From: Deltaproteobacteria bacterium
GTDB taxonomy: Bacteria > Desulfobacterota > SM23-61
DNA: 9,607 nucleotides
Assembly (NCBI GenBank): GCA_026388915.1
Contig: JAPLIW010000488.1
Span: 1 to 9,607 of the forward strand
Direction of reading: 5' to 3'
Shown: positions 1-4,862 of the stretch, piece by piece
Layout: the number at the start of each line of letters is the position of its first letter
Position numbering within the stretch: position 1 is the first letter of the stretch
The notes under the pieces: generated by a model
The model's database searches: none
What the model saw: only the letters and a program-made list of their open reading frames with translations
What the model was told of the DNA's origin: nothing
Made by a program: the position numbers and the translations under genes

Positions 1-417
1 GATCTCCACTTCTCGCATTGCCGCAAAGGCCGCTAGCTCATATTCTCCGAGCAAAAACTGTGATTTTACATGCTCGATACGGTCATGTAGCGCCACATCG
101 AGACGTTCAGCGGCTCAGATCGTTTCAAGTCCCGCTTGCAAAACCTTGTTTCCTAGACGCGTAATGAATATCGTGTCGGGAATCGGCTGGCCCGGCGTTC
201 CGCGAGCGACTAGATTCTTGGACACAAGCCAGTTGAGGGCTTCTGACCAGCACCTAAGGGTCGCATGGGGAAGACGCAGATTACTACCAGAATTCAGGAA
301 ATTGTGTGAACTCCACTCTTTGGTGTCAACGAGATGCTTTAGGACGAGAATGCCGAGACGATCAATGGGTAATGACTGAATCTGGTCAGCTGAGAGTTGT
401 TGTAGAGATTGCACCAT
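1..417 (-). pseudogene. TIGR02391 (Ymh)-like protein, interrupted by an in-frame TGA, truncated by window edge
   Basis: The reading frame starts at ATG 417-415 (MVQSLQQLSADQ), with an AAGGAG ribosome site 6 nt upstream. That is a better start than the TTG at 444. It runs 100 codons to a TGA at 117-115. The same frame continues open to the window edge and reads AAERLDVALHDRIEHV..., then FLLGEYELAAFAAMREVEI. Together the halves resemble TIGR02391/Ymh-type proteins: an N-terminal part with LPIDRLGILVLKHL and HNFLNSG, then a helical part whose usual form is like LHPRI...LFxxGHYxxAVxEAxxxVE. So the TGA looks like one point mutation (for example CGA or TGG to TGA) inside one gene. The family's function is unsettled; members occur in accessory and defence-associated regions. 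It follows two other broken genes on the same strand. The family match is from memory of motifs, so the name is moderately sure; the open frame beyond the stop is seen directly. Confidence 0.62.
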
Positions 418-447
418 CACGGTCTCCTTCGTGGGCCAACGCAAAGC

Positions 448-703
448 TCACCGGGGCGCGGTGTTTTGCGCATCCGGTGGAGCGACTTGTTGGCAGCCTA
501 TTTTTTCATATAACGTTTCGGGAGCCACGTCAGCGCCATTTGGCCAGGAGATGGTTCCACCCTCTATCGTTGCTTTCTTAAAGAAGGCCATATCTCGCAA
601 AGGCTCAAAGACAGGACCTCTGTCGATTGCCGTCATCGAAAACAACATGATAGACAAAGCCGCCCTTATATTCGATGTTTATCACATCATTCATGTTCCA
701 CAT
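448..703 (-). pseudogene. DUF2442 protein, broken by an internal frameshifting deletion
   Basis: The gene starts at ATG 703-701 behind a GAGGTG ribosome site. It reads MWNMNDVINIEYKGG, then FVYHVVFDDGN, and in that frame soon meets a stop. Shifting frame near 628-619 restores the family sequence: RGPVFEPLRDMAFFKKA, then GGTISWPNGADVAPETLYEKI, to TGA at 450-448. DUF2442 proteins have about 15 residues between FDDG and GPVF. Here only about 10 nt separate the two codons, so roughly 35 nt (not a multiple of three) is missing. The C-terminal half carries the family hallmark WPNGADxxPETLYE. DUF2442 genes are often paired with DUF4160 genes, as here, and are thought to act as toxin-antitoxin-like partners; that role is not proven. 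The ATG lies 8 nt after the stop of the DUF4160 remnant. The 24 or so residues after LYEKI are unusual for the family. Confidence 0.75.
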
Positions 704-711
704 GATTCACC

Positions 712-911
712 TCACTCCAAAGGATCGATTTTCTTGATTTCCTTACCAGCCCTTGCCAGTTGCCAATCCTCCTCAAGTTCGTTGAGGCGCAGGTCTATTC
801 ACTATGTCACGAGTCTTGTGGCTGTCTTTGATTCATGTTTCCTTTCATAATGTTGCCGTTGAAATCAAAAACCGCCTTATTCCCCTGACTCAATACCAAT
901 TTTTCGGGTGA
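712..911 (-). pseudogene. DUF4160 protein remnant with a frameshift and two adjacent nonsense codons
   Basis: Read from right to left, one frame gives NKAVFDFNGNIMKGNM (ending near 834). The next frame then gives ESKTATRLVT, TAG (804-802), TGA (801-799), IDLRLNELEEDWQLARAGK and EIKKIDPLE, to a stop at 714-712. This aligns residue for residue with the C-terminal half of DUF4160 proteins of the type ...AVFDLxGNxxEGxx...W.I...EL.ADW.LA..G....IDPL. Three lesions are visible: one missing G at the ATG/GAA junction near 834, GAG to TAG, and TGG to TGA at the position where the family has a W before I-D/E. The usual N-terminal part (MPxISxFxGI... HxPHxHV) is missing or decayed past recognition, so the right boundary is approximate. 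It is immediately upstream of DUF2442, the common genomic arrangement. The family call rests on recalled motifs. Confidence 0.65.
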
Positions 912-1328
912 ACATAAAATATTTTCGTTCACCTAACCCGGCCCCGGTGCGCGGAGGGTTTTGTTGTTATCAAGACTTGATAAAACTAATGCAAAGCGGA
1001 GCCATAGACGCGAAATGGGTCCAAAGGAATAGAAGTTCTCCTCAAGTCTTTGAATGGGCACCTTCCGGAAATTCCTTTTCATCCTCTACTCCAGAAGGCC
1101 AAGGGGCAGATTGTTGGTTAACCAGGAAAAGATAGGAGTAATTGATCAAGAAATACTCTCCTATTCACCGGCAGTCAAGGGGAAAATTGTCTTTGGAAAT
1201 AGCCTCCGTTTTCAAGCTTGAATTGAGGTAGAACATGTTGGGTTAGCTGGGGGCTGAGCAACGGGAGAAAAACTCCTTTTCAAAGATGGCCTCCAGGGAT
1301 ACACTGGGAAGAGGGGGTAAGGAAAAGC
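912..1328. other. Gene-free spacer upstream of tspO with several dyads
   Basis: No recognisable gene is found on either strand. Directly visible structures are a perfect dyad at 967-983, the 10-bp palindrome TGGTTAACCA at 1115-1124, a hairpin ATAGGAG (1132-1138) / CTCCTAT (1158-1164), and the 12-bp palindrome TTCAAGCTTGAA at 1211-1222. The last lies about 106 bp upstream of the tspO start and could be an operator. A clear sigma-70 promoter for tspO is not evident. The stretch may be the eroded continuation of the decayed cassette to its left. Confidence 0.5.
967..983. promoter_or_regulatory. Perfect 17-bp dyad, possible operator
   Basis: TTATCAAG-A-CTTGATAA is an 8+1+8 perfect inverted repeat. 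It sits in the spacer between the decayed minus-strand genes and tspO, just beyond the missing N-terminus of the DUF4160 remnant. Size and symmetry fit a dimeric repressor site. There is no T-run, so it is not a classical terminator. The regulator is unknown and the role is inferred only. Confidence 0.3.
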
Positions 1329-1817
1329 ATGGTAAAGGGAAAAGGAGCCGATATTCTTAGGCTGATCGTCGCCGTTCATGTCTGCCAGGCGGCCGGGTTT
1401 ATCGGGTCTTTTTTCACCCGGCCGGCCATATCCACCTGGTACGCCGAATTGAATAAACCGCGGTTCATACCTCCTGACTGGGTCTTCGGGCCGGTGTGGA
1501 TATCGCTCTATCTCTTGATGGGGATCGCCGCTTTTTTGGTCTGGCGCAGGGGCCTTCATCACCAGGTCGTGAGGAGGGCCCTGGCCTTTTTTGGGGTCCA
1601 GCTGGTCTTGAATGTGCTTTGGTCCTTTTTATTCTTCGGGCTGCGATCTCCCCTGGCGGGCCTGATCGGAATCTCCATCCTGGGCATCGCCATCATTCTG
1701 ACGGTTCGAAGTTTCCTCAAAGCGTCGAGGAACGCCGGCCTCCTGCTGATTCCCTATTTCCTCTGGGTTTCTTTTGCCACCGGGCTCAATCTGTCCATCT
1801 GGTGGTTGAATTGTTAG
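1329..1817 (+). CDS. tspO: TspO/MBR family tryptophan-rich sensory protein
   Basis: This is a 162-residue membrane protein, the usual length for bacterial TspO (translocator protein / peripheral benzodiazepine receptor family). Family members bind porphyrins such as protoporphyrin IX and have roles in tetrapyrrole and stress responses. Five membrane segments can be drawn at about residues 9-30, 52-72, 82-104, 107-128 and 135-158. Diagnostic motifs are in order: WYAELNKPRFIPPDWVFGPVW (about 37-57, here with one residue set as in the family), LYLLMG (60-65), QLVLNVLWSFLFF (91-103) and PYFLWVSFATGLNLSIW (142-158). Eight Trp residues (37, 51, 57, 72, 98, 146, 158, 159) match the tryptophan-rich pattern. 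ATG 1329 is preceded by AAGGA at a spacing of about 5 nt. It is monocistronic, with a repeat-rich spacer downstream. No pigment or haem gene is nearby, so the physiological role here is open. Confidence 0.95.
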   Translation: MVKGKGADILRLIVAVHVCQAAGFIGSFFTRPAISTWYAELNKPRFIPPDWVFGPVWISLYLLMGIAAFLVWRRGLHHQVVRRALAFFGVQLVLNVLWSFLFFGLRSPLAGLIGISILGIAIILTVRSFLKASRNAGLLLIPYFLWVSFATGLNLSIWWLNC

Positions 1818-1988
1818 AAGCGCATCTTTCGTTAAAATAAAAACTTAACCGCAGAGGTCGCAGAGCACGCAGAGATAAATATTAAACAATTGGAATGATG
1901 GAATATTGGAATATTGGGAAACCAACTGTATTACCCACCATCCCATTGTTCCATTATTCCATTTCTTTTTTGCCTATTTACACTCTGC

Positions 1989-2003
1989 ACTACTTACGTT
2001 CAA
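1989..2003 (+). repeat. Dispersed 15-nt repeat ACTACTTACGTTCAA, copy 1
   Basis: It is identical to 9429-9443 in the same orientation. Similarity continues loosely downstream (a CT-rich step, then AAATTTT). A degenerate third copy begins at 9139 (ACTATTTAAGGTGCA, followed by TAATTTTTG). Confidence 0.6.
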
Positions 2004-2035
2004 GTTCTGAAATTTTTACTAAGCAAAAAGCATCC

Positions 2036-2080
2036 CCCCCACCCTAACCCTCCCCCTCGAGGGGGGAGGGGAGGGAGGGA
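2036..2080. repeat. C-run/G-run palindrome, intergenic
   Basis: The core CCCTCCCCC-TCGA-GGGGGGAGGG (2048-2070) is a strong dyad. It is flanked by a further C-rich run (2034-2045) and a run of GGGAGG units (2066-2080). It lies between tspO and the thioredoxin-like gene. On RNA it would form a very stable hairpin, but no T-run follows on the plus strand, so a terminator role for tspO is uncertain. A second C/G palindrome of different sequence occurs at 9202-9249. Confidence 0.55.
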
Positions 2081-2175
2081 GTGATTCCTTTTGGTTGCGG
2101 CTCTGCCGCGCTGTGGTCTCTGCGTTCTCTGCGGTTGATATTTTTTTCTTCATCTCCGGAGGGCGCAGAGACCTT

Positions 2176-2181
2176 TATAAT
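2176..2181 (+). promoter_or_regulatory. Possible -10 box for the thioredoxin-like gene
   Basis: A perfect TATAAT lies 62 nt upstream of ATG 2243. No good TTGACA-like box stands 16-18 nt upstream; the only TTGATA (2135-2140) is about 35 nt away. It is therefore a weak promoter call. Confidence 0.25.
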
Positions 2182-2242
2182 TTCCGAAGCAGGAACAAAA
2201 TTCATATTGATCCCCCCCAACGAATCCTGTAGAATCCGCCCC

Positions 2243-2782
2243 ATGGTTACAAAAAGAAAAAGCATCGCTCTTGTGAGTTTATTGGTTTTGGCCGTCTGGC
2301 TTGGCGACCTCCCTTTTGCTCTTGCCCAGACCCAGGTGGGAGAGAAAGCTCCGGGGTTCATAACCACCACCCTGGAAGGGAAGAGGGTTGCTTTGAAGGA
2401 ATACTGGGAGCAAAAGGGGCACAAGGCCATTGTCCTCTCCTTTTTTGCCACCTGGTGCCAGCCCTGCAAGGAGGACCTCAAATACCTGCAGACGCTGCAG
2501 GAACAACTGGGAAGCCGGGGATTTCAAGTGCTCGCGATTCATACCCAGGATTCTTCGGTCAAAGCGGAGGCGGTTAAGAAATTTGTAGACAACCTGAAGG
2601 TCAACCTGCCGGTTCTTTTGGACGAATACGGGATCATCGGCAAACGCTACGGGGTCACCGCTCTCCCCTGCAATGTCCTCATCGATAAAGAAGGAATCCT
2701 CCGGGCGAAATATCTGGGGTATGGCGACGCGGTGAAAAAGGACTTCGAAGGACGAATGAAACCCTTGCTTTCCCCTCCTTAA
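2243..2782 (+). CDS. Exported TlpA/ResA-like thiol-disulfide oxidoreductase (redoxin)
   Basis: The protein has 179 residues. An N-terminal KRK patch, a hydrophobic segment (about 8-21) and an ALA site at 26-28 form a probable signal peptide, so it should act in the periplasm or on the outer face of the membrane. VGEKAPGFITTTLEGK (32-47) is the redoxin/AhpC-TSA N-terminal pattern. The redox motif WCQPC lies at 71-75 after SFFAT. LPCNVLIDKEGILRAKYLG (141-159) supplies the cis-Pro loop and the beta strand typical of TlpA/ResA. Cys143 directly follows the cis-Pro, where Thr is common. Length and order fit the family, whose members reduce apocytochromes or periplasmic disulfides. The frame is open from 2081, but that 5' part is repeat DNA with no homology, so ATG 2243 is preferred for the signal peptide. 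No good Shine-Dalgarno is seen before it. No cytochrome biogenesis gene is adjacent. Confidence 0.88.
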   Translation: MVTKRKSIALVSLLVLAVWLGDLPFALAQTQVGEKAPGFITTTLEGKRVALKEYWEQKGHKAIVLSFFATWCQPCKEDLKYLQTLQEQLGSRGFQVLAIHTQDSSVKAEAVKKFVDNLKVNLPVLLDEYGIIGKRYGVTALPCNVLIDKEGILRAKYLGYGDAVKKDFEGRMKPLLSPP

Positions 2783-2831
2783 CAAGGCGATTGAAATTGC
2801 CACCGGAACCTTGAATCGGTTTGATAGAAGG

Positions 2832-2854
2832 GCCAGGGTTGTCCAAAACCTGGC
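2832..2854. terminator. Hairpin between convergent genes, possible shared terminator
   Basis: GCCAGGGTT (2832-2840), loop GTCCAA, AACCTGGC (2847-2854) gives an 8-bp stem with one bulged base. It lies in the 108-bp gap between two convergent genes, where a bidirectional terminator is expected. Neither side has a proper U-tract, so the call is tentative. Confidence 0.35.
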
Positions 2855-2890
2855 TCGTCATATTCCCCCTCGATCCCGGATCTCCATATT

Positions 2891-4339
2891 CTAGATCATT
2901 TCATTTTGGGAAAACCCCGGCTCTGGCGGAGAGGCATGGCTCTTCCACAAACTTGAACGTTGCAGGGCGAAAAGCGCCTTCAGCGCATTCTCCGGTGAGG
3001 GGAAGACCGGTACATGCTGGTCCTCCAGCCACTGGAAAGTCTCATCTCTTCCCGTGGGGAACCCGGCGAGCCAGAGAACGATCGGCTTTTGCGCTTTCAG
3101 GGGCTGAATGAAAGGCTGGAAAAACTCCCTCGGGGCGTTTAAAATCCGGGGGGGAAGCTGAATAGCCAGGGCGTCCACATTCGGGTCCTGCGCCACCGCC
3201 TCGAGAAGAGTGGAATAAACCTTCCGGGGGTCGTGAAACTGGAGCGTCACCCCCAGGTCAAAGGGATTGCCGGTAATATCCCAGGGAGGAAAAACCGTCT
3301 TCAGCTTTTCGCGGGTCTTTTCGTGGAGACGGGAAAGGGAAAAACCTGCCTGGTGGCAGAGATCGGCCACCACCACGGCCTCCCCCCCGGGCAGGGTGGC
3401 GACCGCCAGCCGGGTCCCTTTGAGCCGGTAAGGGCCGAATCGCTCCAGGGCCCGGCTGAGATCGAAAAAATCTTCGATATTCTGGGCCCGGATGGCGCCG
3501 GCCTGTTTGATGGCGGCGTCAAACACCAGGTCATTTCCCCGGACGATCACCCCGGTATGGGAGGCCGCCATCTGGGCTCCCTCCTCGGTGCGGCCGGACT
3601 TGAGCACGACCACATGCTTGCTCCGCGATGCTTCCCGGATCAGCCGCAGGAATTCTCTTCCCTCTCCTTCAATGCTCTCCAGGTGAATTCCGATGACCCG
3701 GGTCTCGGGGTCCTGGGACAGGTAGGAAAGAGCATCGACCTCGTTCAAGTCCATTTTATTTCCCAGGTCGATGAGCTTGGCGAGGTGAAGGTTGAAGTCG
3801 GAGAAGAGCCCATCCAGGCGGGGTTCGTAAAGGCCGGATTGGAAGATGAAAGAGAGCCCTCCCGTCCTTAATCTCGGAAGAGGAAAGAAGCTGACGGCGA
3901 AATTGGCATGGGCGTTTATGGGGCTCAAGGCATTGGGTCCGATGGCCCGGGCCCCGTTTTGCCCGAGAAGCCGGGCCATTTCCTTCTGGACCTTCTTTCC
4001 TTCTTCCCCGGTTTCGGAAAATCCCCCGGCGACGATCGTGACCCGCTTGATCCCCCTTTCGATTGCCTCCTTCAGGAGACGGAGGGTGAGGTTGTAGGGA
4101 ACCGAGATCACCGCCAGGTCGATGGGCCCTTCGATGCTCTTCAGGTCGGGATAGGCCTTCAGCCCGCAAATCTCCTCCGTTTCCGGGTTTACCGGGTACA
4201 CCTTCCCCTGAAACCCGAGCCGAACCAGGTTGGCCACCAGGTTGTGGCTGGGGCGCGTGGGATTCCTCGAGGCCCCCACGATGGCCACGCTCTCCGGGCG
4301 GAAAAATTTTTCCAAAAAGTGGTTTTCTTTCTTTTCCAT
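2891..4339 (-). CDS. Acyl-CoA synthetase (NDP-forming) alpha-type, CoA-binding protein
   Basis: This 482-residue protein resembles the alpha part of ADP-forming acetate/acyl-CoA ligases, which make ATP from acyl-CoA in energy metabolism. An N-terminal CoA-binding Rossmann domain (about 12-135) has VAIVGASRNP (18-27), GKVYPVNP (45-52) and DLAVISVP (74-81). The central ligase domain (about 155-300) has FQSG (166-169), LGNKMDLNEVDAL and AASHTG (258-263). His261 in SHTG corresponds to the phospho-histidine of the family. A third domain (about 308-460) has LPGGEAVVVADLC and GNPFDLG. The usual GPNCLG loop reads GPNALSPIN (134-142), so its Cys is Ala. The ATP-grasp beta domain is not fused and no beta gene is present here. 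ATG 4339 has AAAGGG about 5 nt upstream. It stands alone, convergent with the redoxin gene. Substrate unknown; an inactive or specialised homologue is possible. Confidence 0.85.
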   Translation of the reverse strand: MEKKENHFLEKFFRPESVAIVGASRNPTRPSHNLVANLVRLGFQGKVYPVNPETEEICGLKAYPDLKSIEGPIDLAVISVPYNLTLRLLKEAIERGIKRVTIVAGGFSETGEEGKKVQKEMARLLGQNGARAIGPNALSPINAHANFAVSFFPLPRLRTGGLSFIFQSGLYEPRLDGLFSDFNLHLAKLIDLGNKMDLNEVDALSYLSQDPETRVIGIHLESIEGEGREFLRLIREASRSKHVVVLKSGRTEEGAQMAASHTGVIVRGNDLVFDAAIKQAGAIRAQNIEDFFDLSRALERFGPYRLKGTRLAVATLPGGEAVVVADLCHQAGFSLSRLHEKTREKLKTVFPPWDITGNPFDLGVTLQFHDPRKVYSTLLEAVAQDPNVDALAIQLPPRILNAPREFFQPFIQPLKAQKPIVLWLAGFPTGRDETFQWLEDQHVPVFPSPENALKALFALQRSSLWKSHASPPEPGFSQNEMI

Positions 4340-4640
4340 GGAACCCTTTCATCAAAGACGGATTGGGAAAAATCTCATGGGCGCTCTTGTCCCGCTCTCT
4401 TTTTGGAATTCGGAATGGGGAATGCGGAATAAGAACAGACCGACCCTTCGGGTCTTGAGGAGCGTCACACCAAGGGTGTGACTCGAGGAGCGCTTCGCTC
4501 GAGGCAAAAGCCTTTAATGATGGGGGGAAACGGGAATGCGGAATGCGCCCTTGACCGCGCAGGGTTCAGGGCTGCCCTGCATTCCACGTAGTGCAGGGCG
4601 GATTGCGGATTGCGGAATATTGATGGCAAAGTATAAAGTC
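4340..4640. repeat. Gene-free spacer with iterated GGAATGCGGAAT motifs and tandem hairpins
   Basis: No coding sequence is recognised. The motif GGAATGCGGAAT or close variants recurs at about 4409-4431, 4532-4546 and 4600-4618 (the last as GGATTGCGGATTGCGGAAT). Between the first two are three short perfect hairpins in a row: GACCC-TTC-GGGTC (4442-4454), GTCACACC-AAG-GGTGTGAC (4464-4482) and GAGCG-CTT-CGCTC (4488-4500). Further right, GCAGGG (4559-4564), CCCTGCA (4575-4581) and TGCAGGG (4592-4598) can pair in two exclusive ways. The spacer separates divergent genes, so it must also hold the promoter of the minus-strand acyl-CoA synthetase gene, which I could not place. Confidence 0.55.
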
Positions 4641-4754
4641 GTCACTCCGGTGAAAACCGGAGTCCAGAAAATAAAAATCATCGAAATAACTGGATTCCGG
4701 CTTTCGCCGGAATGACGGGGAAAAAAGCTTTCGGACTTCTTACGAATTCATCAA
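4641..4754. repeat. Compound two-hairpin repeat element, copy 1
   Basis: Left arm 4641-4667 and right arm 4690-4716 are inverted 27-nt repeats of each other with four differences, separated by a 22-nt A/T-rich spacer. Each arm is itself a perfect hairpin: ACTCCGGT-GAAA-ACCGGAGT (4644-4663) and ATTCCGGC-TTTC-GCCGGAAT (4694-4713). The four differences are two compensatory pairs that keep both 8-bp stems intact. A flank reading CGGACTTCTTACGAATTC (4732-4749) plus ATCAA (4750-4754) is also shared, with a few changes, with the second copy near the window end, which lies in the opposite orientation. Neisserial dRS3 and REP-type elements have a similar look (known from memory). No transposase is adjacent; it could be a non-autonomous element. 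Confidence 0.8.
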
Positions 4755-4778
4755 TATTCGCTGAGAACCGGAAAAACA

Positions 4779-4806
4779 TTGAGTTTCAAACATCTTGTGG
4801 TATGCT
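4779..4806 (+). promoter_or_regulatory. Probable sigma-70 promoter of the S1-domain gene
   Basis: TTGAGT (4779-4784), a 16-nt spacer and TATGCT (4801-4806) match the -35/-10 consensus at 4 of 6 positions each. Transcription would start near 4813, about 50 nt before ATG 4863. The promoter begins about 25 nt after the right flank of the repeat element. Confidence 0.45.
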
Positions 4807-4862
4807 AATCAAAAAGGAATGGGGACGAGAGCCACGAACACTTTTTTTATGAGGAACTGGGA

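Larger units (their letters stand above)
1847..2144. repeat. Intergenic segment bounded by inverted AACCGCAGAG-type repeats
   Basis: The left boundary (1847-1883) starts AACCGCAGAGGTCGCAGAG and iterates GCAGAG. The right boundary (2113-2144), read on the minus strand, contains AACCGCAGAGAACGCAGAG, so the two ends are inverted copies. Inside lies an imperfect inverted repeat at about 1889-1964 built of TTGGAATGATGGAATATTGG on one side and CCATTGTTCCATTATTCCA on the other. There is also a C/G-rich palindrome and one copy of a 15-nt repeat found again near the right end. No coding sequence is present. Similar GCAGAG-type intergenic repeats are common in environmental Desulfobacterota genomes (from memory). 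It could be a MITE-like or simply accreted repeat. Confidence 0.5.

Noticed and set aside
115..117. Selenocysteine or alternative-code reading of TGA
   Set aside because: The adjacent genes are also broken by frameshifts and a TAG, and the intact genes end normally, so decay is the simpler explanation.
431..850. Plus-strand open frame of 139 codons over the left cassette
   Set aside because: It is antisense to the DUF2442 and DUF4160 remnants, which carry family motifs; the plus translation has none.
933..1082. Minus-strand 49-codon open frame with GGAG 6 nt before its ATG (MKRNFRKVPIQRLEENF...)
   Set aside because: It is short and basic, with no recognised family, and it contains the 17-bp dyad. 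It could be real, but nothing beyond the ribosome site supports it.
2081..2242. 54-codon N-terminal extension of the thioredoxin-like protein
   Set aside because: The extension is translated repeat DNA and would bury the signal peptide; ATG 2243 gives a normal exported protein.
3233..3871. Plus-strand open frame of 212 codons inside the acyl-CoA synthetase gene
   Set aside because: It is antisense to a full-length family protein and has no motif of its own.
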